Assembly: GCA_963841635.1 (NCBI GenBank) | Contig: CAWJDO010000002.1 | Location: 3,596,001 to 3,660,000, forward strand | Source: DASWZN01 sp963841635 | GTDB taxonomy: Bacteria > Acidobacteriota > Terriglobia > Bryobacterales > Bryobacteraceae | Reading direction: 5' to 3' | DNA length: 64,000 nt | In this document: piece by piece, positions 25,729 to 35,700 of the stretch | Position numbering within the stretch: the stretch's first letter is position 1 | Layout: each line of letters opens with the position of its first letter | Notes under the pieces: model-generated | What the model saw: only the letters and a program-made list of their open reading frames with translations | What the model was told of the DNA's origin: nothing | The model's database searches: none | Made by a program: the position numbers and the translations under genes

Positions 25729-26355
25729 TCAGGGTGCGGACGTTTCCCAGATCTCCTGAAGGCGCCGGATGGCGGAGGCCGGGTCTGGCGCCTGGTTGAC
25801 GGCGCGGAGCACGCAGAAATTCACGGCGCCGTGGCGAAGCACGTCCGCTAGGTTGCCCTCGTGGATACCGCCGATGGCCACGGCCGTGAGCGGCGAACTG
25901 CGAATGATACGCCCCATCCGCTCCAGCCCCAAATCCGGATCCGGATGTTCCTTGGTAGGCGTGGGGAACACCGGGCCGACGCCGATGTAGTCGGGCGCAG
26001 ACTCGCGCGCACGGAGTTCCTGGTCCTCGTTGTGCGTCGAGAGGCCGAAGATCTTGCCCGCGGCCGGCCAACTCCGGCGCGCTTGCGCCAGGCTCAGGTC
26101 GTCCTGGCCCAGGTGAACGCCGTCGGCGTCCGCTTCGCGCGCGATCTCGACGTCGTCGTTGACGATGAAACACGTCGCGCTGCCCGCTGTAATGCGCCGG
26201 AGGCGGCGCGCCATCTCGAGCACCTCCGCGGGCGGGCGCTTCTTCATGCGCAACTGGAGGTACCGTACGCCTGTCTCGACGGCCGCCTCCGCTGCGCGCT
26301 CGTAGCCAACCACCGGCTCGGTGAGGACTAGGTAGAGGCCGAAGACGTCAGGCAT
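25729..26355 (-). CDS. thiE: Thiamine-phosphate synthase
   Basis: 208 residues with the ThiE TIM-barrel motifs: YLQLRMKKRPP (pyrimidine/phosphate side), FIVNDDVEIAREADADGVHL followed by GQDDL, YIGVGPVFPT (phosphate loop) and AIGGIHEGN. It joins HMP-PP to thiazole phosphate to form thiamine phosphate. Its start overlaps thiH by 28 bp, making it the last gene of the thiSGHE operon. The AIGGI motif and GQDD make the call firm. Confidence 0.93.
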   Translation of the reverse strand: MPDVFGLYLVLTEPVVGYERAAEAAVETGVRYLQLRMKKRPPAEVLEMARRLRRITAGSATCFIVNDDVEIAREADADGVHLGQDDLSLAQARRSWPAAGKIFGLSTHNEDQELRARESAPDYIGVGPVFPTPTKEHPDPDLGLERMGRIIRSSPLTAVAIGGIHEGNLADVLRHGAVNFCVLRAVNQAPDPASAIRRLQEIWETSAP

Positions 26356-27461
26356 TCTGGTTCCCGGTAGACCGCGTCCCAGTTCTTAAAGACCGGCTGG
26401 AGGCCCTTCGCGCGCAGCATGGCGCAGAATTCCTCCACGGCGCGATCGTCGTCGATCTCGAACTGGGGCGAGGACGGCGCGGTGGTCTCGGCGTAGCCGC
26501 CCACGGTGGTCCGGCTCGCCACGCTCATCTTTGAGATGCCGACCCCGGCGATCCCATCGCGGAAGCGCGGGCTCTCGCGCGTGGAGAGCACCAGCGTCAC
26601 GTCGGGCATCGCGATGCGGAATGCGAAGACGATCTGCGCGAGCAGCCGCTCGCCGACTGGAAAGTCCGCGGCGTAGTCGCCCGACTGCGGCCGCACCCGC
26701 GGGAAGGAAATGGAGACGCCGCCACTCCAGAACCGCCGCCGCAGCCAGCTCGCGTGGCGGAAGAGGCGCAGGACATCCTCGAGCGGGTCGCTCAATCCCA
26801 GCAGCACACCGAGTCCGACCGACCGCAGCCCGCCTTCGAGCGCGCGCGCCGGCGCATCCAGACGCCACGCGTAGTCGGCCTTCGGGCCGGATTCGTGGAG
26901 CCGGGCGTACCGGACGGGATCGTACGTTTCCTGATACAGCGTCACGGCCGTGCAGCCGGCGGCGGCGAGCCCGGCGTATTCCGGCGCGGTCATGGCAAAC
27001 ACTTCCGCGCTCACGGTGTGGAAGCGGGACGCCGCGCGGGCCACGCTGTCGCGCACGAACTCATAGCCCGCCGTCCGGAGCCGGTCGCCGGTGAGCAGCA
27101 GGACCTCCTCGATGCCCAGGCGCTTGAGCGCGGCGCTTTCGGAGTCCATTTCGGTTGGAGTCAGCTTGTGGCGCTGGATCCGGCGGTCGCTTGCGAAACC
27201 GCAGTACGTGCATTTGGTGGGGCAGTAATTCGAGAGGTAGAGCGGCGCGTAGAGAGCGATGGTGCGTCCGAAATGCCGGCGGGTGAGGGCCTGCGCGCGC
27301 GCGGCCATGGCCTCCAGTTCCGACGCGGCGGCGGGAGACAAGAGAACGGCGAACTCACGGATGCCGAGATCGGTTGCCGCGATCGCCTGGCGCACCAGGT
27401 CGCGGCCGGCGGCGCGGGCGAGCGAAACCCAGCGCCCGACGTCAAGATCCAACGCTGTCAC
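26328..27461 (-). CDS. thiH: 2-iminoacetate synthase, radical SAM
   Basis: 377 residues. The radical SAM cluster motif CPTKCTYCGF (C-x3-C-x2-C) lies at about residues 80-89, preceded by IALYAPLYLSNY, as in ThiH. VTLYQETYDPVRYARLHESG and RVRPQSGDY are conserved. The enzyme cleaves tyrosine to dehydroglycine for thiazole formation, so this organism uses the oxygen-sensitive ThiH route rather than glycine oxidase ThiO. The start overlaps the thiG stop by four bases. Confidence 0.93.
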   Translation of the reverse strand: MTALDLDVGRWVSLARAAGRDLVRQAIAATDLGIREFAVLLSPAAASELEAMAARAQALTRRHFGRTIALYAPLYLSNYCPTKCTYCGFASDRRIQRHKLTPTEMDSESAALKRLGIEEVLLLTGDRLRTAGYEFVRDSVARAASRFHTVSAEVFAMTAPEYAGLAAAGCTAVTLYQETYDPVRYARLHESGPKADYAWRLDAPARALEGGLRSVGLGVLLGLSDPLEDVLRLFRHASWLRRRFWSGGVSISFPRVRPQSGDYAADFPVGERLLAQIVFAFRIAMPDVTLVLSTRESPRFRDGIAGVGISKMSVASRTTVGGYAETTAPSSPQFEIDDDRAVEEFCAMLRAKGLQPVFKNWDAVYREPECLTSSAST

Positions 27462-28243
27462 GAGCCCTCCGCCGCCAGAAACGCCGTCAGCGGGCTGGTG
27501 GCGACGGCCGTCTCGCTACGGGGCATCAGTCCCGCGCGCCAGGCCTGGCGGCCGGCCTGGACGGCGATCGCGAAGGCCTCGGCCATCAGTTCGGGATTCT
27601 CCGCGGCGGCGATCGCGCTATTGACCAGCACGGCGTCCCCTCCCATTTCCATTACGGCGGCGGCCTCGGAAGGTGAGCGCAGGCCGGCATCCACGATGGC
27701 GGGAACTCCGGCGTCGCGGATGATCACTTGCAGCATGGAGAGCGTGGCGAGCCCTTGCCCGCTGCCGATGGCGGAGCCGAGCGGCATCACCGCGGCGCAG
27801 CCCGCATCCTCCAGGCGCCGCGCCAGAACCGGGTCCGCGGAGATATACGGCAGGACGAAGAAGCCCTCCTTCACCAGGCGGACCGCGGCCTCGTAGGTCT
27901 CGATCGGATCGGGCATCAGGTGATGCGGATTGGGATGGATCTCGAGCTTCACAAAGGGGCTGCCGGTGATTTCGCGGCCGAGCAGCGCCGCCCGCACCGC
28001 CTCGCGCGCATTCATGGCGCCGGAGGTGTTGGGCATCAGCGTGATCCCCTCGATGGCGGCGAGCGGCCGGTAGATGTCGTCGTCGGCCCGCTCGCGGTTG
28101 AAGCGGCGCAGCGCGACCGTCACCAGTTCGGCTCCCGACGCGCGCACGGCGGCGAGCATCGTCTCGACGCTCGAGAACTTGCCGGTGCCGAGGAGCAGCC
28201 GCGACCGGAAGATGCGGTCACCCAAACGAAGGCCATCTTCCAT
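27458..28243 (-). CDS. thiG: Thiazole synthase
   Basis: 261 residues. Conserved stretches include LLLGTGKFSS, the NTSGAMNAREAVRAALLGRE region, VKLEIHPNPHHLMPDPIET with the Schiff-base Lys, MPLGSAIGSGQG and VDAGLRSPSEAAAVMEMGGD. ThiG builds thiazole phosphate from deoxyxylulose phosphate, dehydroglycine and ThiS thiocarboxylate. It begins 3 bp after thiS and ends overlapping thiH. Confidence 0.95.
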   Translation of the reverse strand: MEDGLRLGDRIFRSRLLLGTGKFSSVETMLAAVRASGAELVTVALRRFNRERADDDIYRPLAAIEGITLMPNTSGAMNAREAVRAALLGREITGSPFVKLEIHPNPHHLMPDPIETYEAAVRLVKEGFFVLPYISADPVLARRLEDAGCAAVMPLGSAIGSGQGLATLSMLQVIIRDAGVPAIVDAGLRSPSEAAAVMEMGGDAVLVNSAIAAAENPELMAEAFAIAVQAGRQAWRAGLMPRSETAVATSPLTAFLAAEGS

Positions 28244-28246
28244 CCC

Positions 28247-28447
28247 TTAACCCCCTGCCGCCGCCACTATCATCTCGACTTCGTCGCCCTCGGCCAGACG
28301 CACCGAGTCCCACCGGCTCCGCCGCACCACTTCGCCGTCGATCATCAGGGCGGTCGCAGCAGGCGCGGCGTGGAATTCCTCGAGCAGCTCCGCGATCGTT
28401 CCCTGCCCCATGTGACGATAGGGCTCGCCATTGACAATCAGATTCAT
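28247..28447 (-). CDS. thiS: Sulfur carrier protein ThiS
   Basis: 66 residues with a ubiquitin-like beta-grasp pattern: MNLIVNGEPYRH at the start, IAELLEEF in the helix, ALMIDGEVVRRSRW, LAEGDEVEMIVAAAGG at the end. The terminal Gly-Gly is the site of adenylation and thiocarboxylation. It is the first gene of thiSGHE; no thiF is in the window, so activation must come from an adenylyltransferase elsewhere. Confidence 0.92.
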   Translation of the reverse strand: MNLIVNGEPYRHMGQGTIAELLEEFHAAPAATALMIDGEVVRRSRWDSVRLAEGDEVEMIVAAAGG

Positions 28448-28681
28448 GAAGGACCCAGGTAGACCAGCTCAGATCCCATTCTGGCGTCTGAGGGGCCGGG
28501 AAAGCAACGCGGGGGGGGGCCGGCCGGCATCGAACCGCGGCCTCAGGCTGCATTGGCCCAAAAAACGCGAGAAAGCGACAGCGTTGTGAGGTAATATATG
28601 GCAAAAGGGGGCGGGATGCCATCACGGGCAGGAGTGTAGCCCGCGTTTTAGCCGCATCGCAAGATATCCCTCTTGAGCTAG
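28448..28681. other. Divergent intergenic region between thiS and the kinase gene
   Basis: The 234 bp hold no gene. A run of nine to ten G residues lies near 28511. An AT-rich stretch (GTAATATATGG, 28591-28601) could provide a -10 element for the kinase gene. A weak resemblance to a TPP riboswitch on the minus strand was examined and not accepted. Confidence 0.45.
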
Positions 28682-31432
28682 ATGGACCCGGCACACTGGC
28701 AGCGCATCCAGGAGTTGCTTGCCGCCGCGCGGTCGCTCCGACCCGAGGACCGGGAGGAGTTCGTGCGGGAGCGGTGCGCCGGCGATCCCGCCCTGCTCGA
28801 CGACGTCCTGTCGCTGCTCGAAGCCGACGCCAAGCCTGGCGTCCACGACAGCACCGCCACCATCTCCTCTTTGCGAGCGCTGCAGCTCATCGCCGGCCGG
28901 TTCCGCATCCTGCGCCATGTCGGACACGGCGGCATGGGCGACGTTTACGAGGCGGAGGATCTGGAACTCCATGACCGCGTCGCTCTCAAGACCATCCGGC
29001 CGCCCCTCTCATCCGACTCGCGAGCCATCGAGCAGTTCAAACGCGAGATTCTCCTGGGCAAGAGGATTACGCATCCCAATGTGTGCCGCGTCCACGATCT
29101 GGGTTCCGAACGGTGCTCCGACGGCACGGAAATCGTGTTCCTCACCATGCAGTTCCTCGAAGGCGAGAGCCTCTCGGCCAGAATCAAACGGGGCCGGCTG
29201 TCGGATGCCGAAGCCCGCCCGATTGTCCGCGATCTGGCGGCGGCGCTCGCGGCGGCGCATCGAGCTCAGGTGGTCCACCGCGATTTCAAGAGCGGGAACG
29301 TCATGCTGGTTCCGGGAGCCGAGCGGCCCGTGGCCGTGGTTACCGACTTTGGCCTGGCCCGATCGCTGAACCGCGCCGGCCCCTCGCTGGCCAATAGTGG
29401 AGCCATCGCGGGCACGGTGGACTATATGGCACCCGAGCAGATCCGGGGCGGCACCGTCGGCGCGGCCGCCGATATCTACGCGTTCGGCGTGGTCATTTGC
29501 GAGATGCTGACCGGGCGCCGTCCGTTTGCGGGCGACTCGGCGGTCCAGATCGCACTGCAGCATCTCCACGACCCGCCTCCGCGGCCCAGCCAATTCGTCC
29601 CGGATCTGGACCCTGCCTGGGAAGGAGTGATCCTGCGGTGTCTGAAGAAGGCCCCCGAGGAGCGCTTCGCGTCCGTCGAGGACGTTGCCGCGGCTCTGGA
29701 GCCTGGCGCTCCCGCCGTCAACGACTCCACCTCCGCAATACGCCGGAGCCTGGTTACGTTCGCCGTCGCCGCGCTGCTTATCCTGGCCCTGGTCCTGTTG
29801 CCGTGGAGGAAATGGACCGCGGGATCGAATCTCCTTCCAGCCCAGAAACGCATCGCGGTACTCAAATTCGGCGACATTGGCGGCGATGCTCTGACGGCCG
29901 CCTTCCGCGATGGCTTGATGGAGGTCCTGACCAGCAAGCTCACGGGCCTGGAGCAATTTCGGAACTCGCTTTCCGTCATCCCGGCGGCCGACGTGCGCAA
30001 GGAGAAAATCGAAAGCGCCGGCGAGGCGCGCCGGGATTTTGGCGCCAATCTGGTCATCACCGGCAGCGTTGCGCGTTCCGGCTCCGTCATCCGCCTGATC
30101 GTGAACGTCATCGACGCAGACCGGTTGCGCCAGCTCCGGTCCCGCGAAATGACCATCTCGGAAAGCGATCCGCTGGCCATGCAGGACGGCGTCACTCAGC
30201 AGGTTGCGGACCTGCTCGATCTGGAACTGCACCCCGAGGAACAGCGCCGATCCGCGGAGGGTAGCACTCCGGTTCCCGGGGCGTACGACTTCTACCTTCA
30301 GGGACAAGGCTACCTACTGGCCGGCCGGGGCTCGATCGACCAGTCGATCGTCGAGTTCCGCCACGCGCTGGATCTGGACCCCAAGTATGCCCTCGCGTAT
30401 GCGGGACTGGGCGAAGCATATTGGCGTAAATATGGTTCGACCGAAGAGCGCCACTGGGTAGATGACGCGTGGGCCCAGGCTCGCCGCGCGGTGGAGCTAA
30501 ACCCCCGCCTGGCGGCCACGCATCTGACCCTGGCGATCCTCAACGGCGGCACGGGGCATTCCGCGGACGCCATCCGCGAATGCCGGGAGGCCATCCGTAT
30601 CGATCCAACGAGCCACCAGGCCTATGCCGAGCTCGCTCACGCGCTCGAACAGAGCGGCAATACGCAGGAGGCTGAGGCCACCCTTCGCAAAGCGATCGAG
30701 CTGCGGCCCGACTATTGGAACAACTACCTGCGGCTGGGAAGCTTCTGCTTCCGCCATGGCCGCTACCACGATGCGGAGACGCTCTATCGCCGCGTGATCG
30801 AGCTCGTCCCCGACAACCCCGCCGGCTACACCAACCTGGGTGTCATCTGTCATCTTCAAGGCCGGGAGAGCGAAGCCGAGCAGGCGCTGAGGAAGTCGCT
30901 TCAGCTCAAACCCACACCGCAGGCTTCGTCCAATCTCGCGACGGTATATTTCTTCGAAGGGCGCTATGCGGATGCCGTACCCGTCCTAGAGCAACTGGTC
31001 GCGGCCGGCACCAGGAACTACGTCATCTGGGGCAACCTGGGCGATGCCTATCGCTGGGCTCCGGGCTACGCTGACAAGGCGCCGGCGGCGTTCCGGACGG
31101 CGATCGGCCTGATCGAGCAGGCGCTAGCCGTGAACCCGCGCGACTCCGATGCGCTGAGCAGCCGGGCGCTATACGAAGCCAAGCTCGGCCGCATCGGCCC
31201 CGCGCTCGCCTTCACGGGGAAGGCCCTGGCCGCTGCCTCGGACGACAAGAACGTTCTCTTCGGCGCCGCCATCGTCTACGAGATTGCGGGCAAGCGCCAG
31301 GATGCGCTGGCCTACCTGGACATGGCGAAGCGCGGCGGCTACTCGACCAACGAGATTGCGGCCGAACCGGAATTGCGGAAACTGCGGGCGGATCCGCGAT
31401 ATGGCGGCCTGCTTGCGCTCCAAAACCGATGA
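28682..31432 (+). CDS. Membrane Ser/Thr protein kinase with TPR tail
   Basis: 916 residues. A PknB-type kinase domain (about 70-340) contains GHGGMGDVYEAEDLELHDRV and ALKTI, HRDFKSGN with catalytic D201, TDFGLARS, and APEQIRGG; all key residues are present. One membrane helix (about 355-375) follows. The extracytoplasmic part begins with a TolB/FlgO-like module (IAVLKFGDIGGDALTAAF, VITGSVARSG) and continues with at least eight TPR units (for example YALAYAGLGEAYW, AGYTNLGVICHLQGRESEAE) to the C-terminus. No Shine-Dalgarno is visible before ATG 28682. It is probably a sensor kinase phosphorylating unknown cytoplasmic targets. Confidence 0.93.
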   Translation: MDPAHWQRIQELLAAARSLRPEDREEFVRERCAGDPALLDDVLSLLEADAKPGVHDSTATISSLRALQLIAGRFRILRHVGHGGMGDVYEAEDLELHDRVALKTIRPPLSSDSRAIEQFKREILLGKRITHPNVCRVHDLGSERCSDGTEIVFLTMQFLEGESLSARIKRGRLSDAEARPIVRDLAAALAAAHRAQVVHRDFKSGNVMLVPGAERPVAVVTDFGLARSLNRAGPSLANSGAIAGTVDYMAPEQIRGGTVGAAADIYAFGVVICEMLTGRRPFAGDSAVQIALQHLHDPPPRPSQFVPDLDPAWEGVILRCLKKAPEERFASVEDVAAALEPGAPAVNDSTSAIRRSLVTFAVAALLILALVLLPWRKWTAGSNLLPAQKRIAVLKFGDIGGDALTAAFRDGLMEVLTSKLTGLEQFRNSLSVIPAADVRKEKIESAGEARRDFGANLVITGSVARSGSVIRLIVNVIDADRLRQLRSREMTISESDPLAMQDGVTQQVADLLDLELHPEEQRRSAEGSTPVPGAYDFYLQGQGYLLAGRGSIDQSIVEFRHALDLDPKYALAYAGLGEAYWRKYGSTEERHWVDDAWAQARRAVELNPRLAATHLTLAILNGGTGHSADAIRECREAIRIDPTSHQAYAELAHALEQSGNTQEAEATLRKAIELRPDYWNNYLRLGSFCFRHGRYHDAETLYRRVIELVPDNPAGYTNLGVICHLQGRESEAEQALRKSLQLKPTPQASSNLATVYFFEGRYADAVPVLEQLVAAGTRNYVIWGNLGDAYRWAPGYADKAPAAFRTAIGLIEQALAVNPRDSDALSSRALYEAKLGRIGPALAFTGKALAAASDDKNVLFGAAIVYEIAGKRQDALAYLDMAKRGGYSTNEIAAEPELRKLRADPRYGGLLALQNR

Positions 31433-31466
31433 GCACATCCAAACACACTCTACAGAGGAGGAAGAA

Positions 31467-32039
31467 GTGCCCCAACATCACGTTGCTTTACATGTGGAAC
31501 TGATATGTGGCCAGGCGGTAATCACCGATGGAAACGGAGGCGATCCGTGCGCGCACAGCTTTCACCGATGCGACCAGGACACGTTTTGCTGGCTTTCCCA
31601 CTCCGGAATCCTGCGGATCGACTTCCCCGACGGGAACCCGTTCGATCCGGGCAACCAGCCTCCATACACAGCGGCGGAGGGTTCCTGTACCGGGATTGTG
31701 CGTGTGCGCCCGTGTGCGCCGGTACGCACCTACGCATACACCGCGACGGTTACGCCGCGAGAGAGCGAGGCCCCCGTCGTCCTGGATCCGAAAGTGATTA
31801 TCGACGATGGCCGGGATGGTTTCATAGTCGCCGACCGACTGGCTCTGGACGCCGCTCACGGGACGGCCGAGGCGATTTTCGAAAGCTTGGTCGCCAGGCT
31901 CAGCGACGCCGCAACGGGGAACGCGGACCTTAGCAGGCTGTTCGCTGAGAAAGGGGTCGAGCTTTCGGTCAGCGTCAAAGCCGGTGAGCATGAGATCGCG
32001 ATCGCGGTGGGCCGGCCGAAGGCGGGGGCTCCATCTTGA
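31467..32039 (+). CDS. Unrecognised protein, paralogue of the next gene
   Basis: From GTG 31467 (GAGGAGGA about five bases upstream) the product has 190 residues and no signal peptide. It aligns along its length with the next protein: ITDGNGGDPCAHSFHRCDQD, FCWLSHSGILRIDF, a central Pro/Val-rich section, VLDPKVIIDDGRDGFIVADR, and a final strand-like EIAIAVGRPK. His, Cys and Asp near residues 28-45 could bind metal. It lies 34 bp after the kinase stop and is probably in the same operon. No known domain is recognised. Confidence 0.7.
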   Translation: MPQHHVALHVELICGQAVITDGNGGDPCAHSFHRCDQDTFCWLSHSGILRIDFPDGNPFDPGNQPPYTAAEGSCTGIVRVRPCAPVRTYAYTATVTPRESEAPVVLDPKVIIDDGRDGFIVADRLALDAAHGTAEAIFESLVARLSDAATGNADLSRLFAEKGVELSVSVKAGEHEIAIAVGRPKAGAPS

Positions 32040-32126
32040 CATACGAAGACTTGAGTGCACCCCGACACCGATGACCGTCGGACCGGCGTGCTGGAACGTA
32101 AACAGGTTCAACACTGGGAGGAACAC

Positions 32127-32654
32127 ATGCCGAAGAAGCACACTTTCATGCTGCTGGTGGAACAGGGTCCGGGGGGACTGGAAATAACTGACGGTCACGG
32201 GAATGACTGCAGCCAACAGCACGCGCATCACCAGGACCACAACTCGTTTTGCTGGATCGCCAGGTCGGGTACACTGACGATCACCTTCACCAACGGGCAT
32301 CCGTTTGTTACTGCTCCGGTGGCGGGACAAGTTGTCGACGTCGACCCGACCAAAGCTGTCCGTCCGTACGACTACGACGTGGCTCTTACACTGTCAGGCG
32401 AGGAACCTCTCGTCCAAGATCCGAAGGTGATTATCGATAATGGCAGGGATAGGGACATAGACCTCGCCGGATCCGCTGCGGACGATGCCAAGGCGGTGCT
32501 CGAGAGCCTGGTAACCCAACTCGTCGGCGCAGCCGGTCCGAGAGCGGAGCCGAACCGGCTGTTCTTTCCGAACGGGATCGAATCGATTTCGCTGACCGTG
32601 AAAACGGTTCCTCCCGACGTTGAGATCACGGTAGCCGGGCCAAAGCCAGCCTAG
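32127..32654 (+). CDS. Unrecognised protein, paralogue of the previous gene
   Basis: 175 residues from ATG 32127 with GGGAGG about six bases upstream. Shared with the upstream paralogue: ITDGHGND followed by a His-rich stretch (QQHAHHQDHN), FCWIARSGTLTITFTNGHPF, VRPYDYDVALTLS, VQDPKVIIDNGRDRDI, RLFFPNGIESISLTVK and VEITVAGPKP. The His cluster is denser here. The pair arose by tandem duplication. Function unknown; placement behind a membrane kinase suggests substrates or effectors of it, which is inference. Confidence 0.7.
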   Translation: MPKKHTFMLLVEQGPGGLEITDGHGNDCSQQHAHHQDHNSFCWIARSGTLTITFTNGHPFVTAPVAGQVVDVDPTKAVRPYDYDVALTLSGEEPLVQDPKVIIDNGRDRDIDLAGSAADDAKAVLESLVTQLVGAAGPRAEPNRLFFPNGIESISLTVKTVPPDVEITVAGPKPA

Positions 32655-32794
32655 GCGAAGCGGAGGGCGTCGACGCATCCACGCTCGAGGTGCCCGCTCC
32701 GGGCGCTGCACTATAATGGAGGGCCGGCCGAACGATGGCGTTTCTTCGGTCCCGGGCTGCGCCTCTGACAGCCCACACTTTGCGGGGGTCTCAT

Positions 32795-35700
32795 ATGCGG
32801 TTCTCTATCCGAACGGTTCTTGGAGTTTCATTCTCTATCGGTGTGCTGTTGTGCCAGTCGGGTGGGCGCTCGGCGCTCCCGCTCCCTCGCAGCCTTGCCG
32901 CGCCCGTGCCGGCGGTCGAAACCCGCACCCCACCGGCGCCCGCCGTCGGCGTGCCCGCGGCATCCACCGCGATCGCGGTTACTGTGAACACGCTCACCGA
33001 CCGCCACGCCATCAGCCCCTATATTTACGGCGGCGCCTACCCCAATACCGCCTCGGACATCACCGACAGCGGGATGACAGTGGTTCGCTGGGGCGGGAAT
33101 GCCACCACCAACTACAACTGGCAGACCCAAACCAGCAATTCGGCCAACGATTGGTGGTTCAGCGACTACAGCTACAGTGAGCTCGGCACTCCTGACTCGG
33201 CGCAATTCGTCCGCGACACGATCGCGGCCGGCAGCAACCCGCTCATGACCATGTCCATGGTGGACTGGGTTTCCAAAGGATCGTCCGCGAACGGCACTGG
33301 AAACGGTCAGCTCTACAGTTTCTCGGTCAGCAAGTACGGCGCCCAGTGCAGCACCCGCCCTGACAACGGGAACGCCGGCAACGGCGTCAAATCCGACTGC
33401 CAGACCAATGTCACGGGGAACGATCCCCATGACGCTTATGTGCCGCTGCTGGACACGGCCACCACGCCTTGCCCGGCGAGCTTCAGCCCCTGCACGGGCT
33501 TCGCAAACCGGCAGGACTGGACCGCGGCCCTGGCAGCCGCCTTCGGCTCGGCGCAGCACTTCTACGACATGGACAACGAGGTGGATATCTGGGGTGGAAC
33601 GCACCGCGATATGCACCCAGATCCCACCGGCTATGAGGAATGGCGCGACGTCTACCTCAAGCAAGCTCGCAACGTGAAGACCTGGGATCCGGCGGCGGTC
33701 CGTCTGGGACCGGTGAGTTGCTGCTGGTGGTTCTACTGGAACGGCGCCAACGCGGGCGACAAGGCCGCCCACGGCAACAACGACCTGCTGCCCTGGTGGC
33801 TGAACGAGGTCTCCTGGCACGATCAGATCGACGGCACGCGTTCGGTGGACCTGTTCGACATTCATGCATATCCCGACGGGCCCGACACCTCCGGCATGAC
33901 GACCGCCCAGAAACAGACGCTCGCGGCGAGCATCTATCGCGACTGGTGGGACCCGACGTACGTCAGCCAGGGGGGCGCCATCAACCAGATTTACGCCACG
34001 TCGCTCCAGCCCAATCGCACCATCCCGTTCCGCATTCCGCGCATGCGCGCCATGGTGAACGCGATCTATCCGGGCACCCCTCTGGCCATTACGGAATGGA
34101 GCGCCGAGTTCGCCGGCACGTCGGACTTCTCAACGGCTCTGGCCGATGCGGACGCTTACGGCATCCTGGGCCGCGAGCGGGTACAGCTCGCGACTCGGTG
34201 GGTCGCCCCGGTTGCCACCAACCCCAATTACCAGGCGCTGAAGCTGTACCGGAATTACGACGGAAACCACAGCACATTCGGGACGACTTCCGTTTCGGCG
34301 ACGCACAATGCCGACCCAAACCTATTCAGCGTGTATGCGTCGCTGGCGCCCTCGGGCTCCGCGCTCAAGATGATGGTGGTGAATAAGGACCCGGCCAACT
34401 CGGCACAGGTGACTTTCTCGCTCAACAACTTTACGCCGACCACGGTCACGTCGTATACGCTGTCGCAGACATCGCCGGGCTCGATCACCGCATCCACCAG
34501 CCAGGCCTGGAACGCGACGCAGACCTTCCAGCCGTACACGGCGACGCTGCTAGTGGTAAACGGCAGCCTTCCGAGCACGCCCGCGGCGGAATGGGAGTTG
34601 AACCCCGACGCGATTCAGGTTTCGGCCGGCGGCTCGGTGACGCTGGCTCCGCGAATTGTTTCCGGCTCCGGAACCGTGGCGCTGCTCACCGCACAGTTCG
34701 ACTCGGGCTCCGTCTGCACCCAGCACGGCGGCTCGATCAACATCACCACACCGCAGCTCCCGGGCGCGATTGCGGTCAGCCCGGGCAGCGTTTCGGGCTT
34801 CTGCCATTTCACGGTCACCGGCCAGGACGGCTCGGGCGTGACCGAGACCCAGGGCGGCTGGATCGTGGTCGGGAACCCGGCGGCCACGCTGGTCAATAGC
34901 ACGACGGCCGCTTCGGGAGCCGCAGGCGCGCAGGCTACGCTCTCGGCGACGATGACTCCTGGATACGCGATTTCTTCTCCGGTCTGCGCAAACGCGCCCT
35001 GCGGGCCCTCATACGCCTCGGGAGCCTCCGTGCTGTTCACGGTGGATGCCGGGTCTCTCTCGGGCGGAGTCTATCCCGCCACCGCTGGCCTGAGGCAGAT
35101 TGCCAAGGCTGGCGCCAACGGAGTCGCAAGCGTCCAGCTCACACTGCCGGCCGCCAGCACGACCGTGCACGTAACGGCCGAGGGCCCCTACGCACTGGGG
35201 CATCCGGTAATCCAGTTCACGGAGACCGTGCAGGGGTCGGGCACGCCGCCTCCGGCGCCGGTCCTGACCTCGCCGGCTAACGGAGCGACCGCCGTCGCGA
35301 GCCCGGTAACTCTGAGCTGGCAGGCCTCGACCGGGGCTACATCCTACAACGTGTACTTCGGCACTACGTCTACCCCGCCCTTAGCGACGCAGACGAGCGC
35401 GACGAGCTACGCCGCCGGCGCCGTGAATCCCGGCACGCTTTATTACTGGAGTGTGAGCGCTGTGAACAGCTCCGGTTCAACGCCATCCGCCAACTGGTCG
35501 TTCCAGACGAGCGGCTCCTCGGGCGGTGGAACAGCGCTGCAGTTCGTCCCCGTCACGCCGTGCCGGTTGGTGGATACGCGCAACGCATCCGGACCCTTCG
35601 GAGGTCCAACGCTCGGAGTTGCAGGCACCCGCGACTTCGCCATTCCGCAGAGCGTCTGCGGCATCCCGGCGGGCGCCCAGGCGTATTCCCTGAACGTCAC

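Noticed and set aside
28448..28560. Possible TPP riboswitch upstream of thiS
   Set aside because: TCTGAGCTGG and CCTGGGT on the minus strand recall parts of the THI box, but the conserved CUGAGA and GAUCUGG-UAAU-CCAG order is not met.
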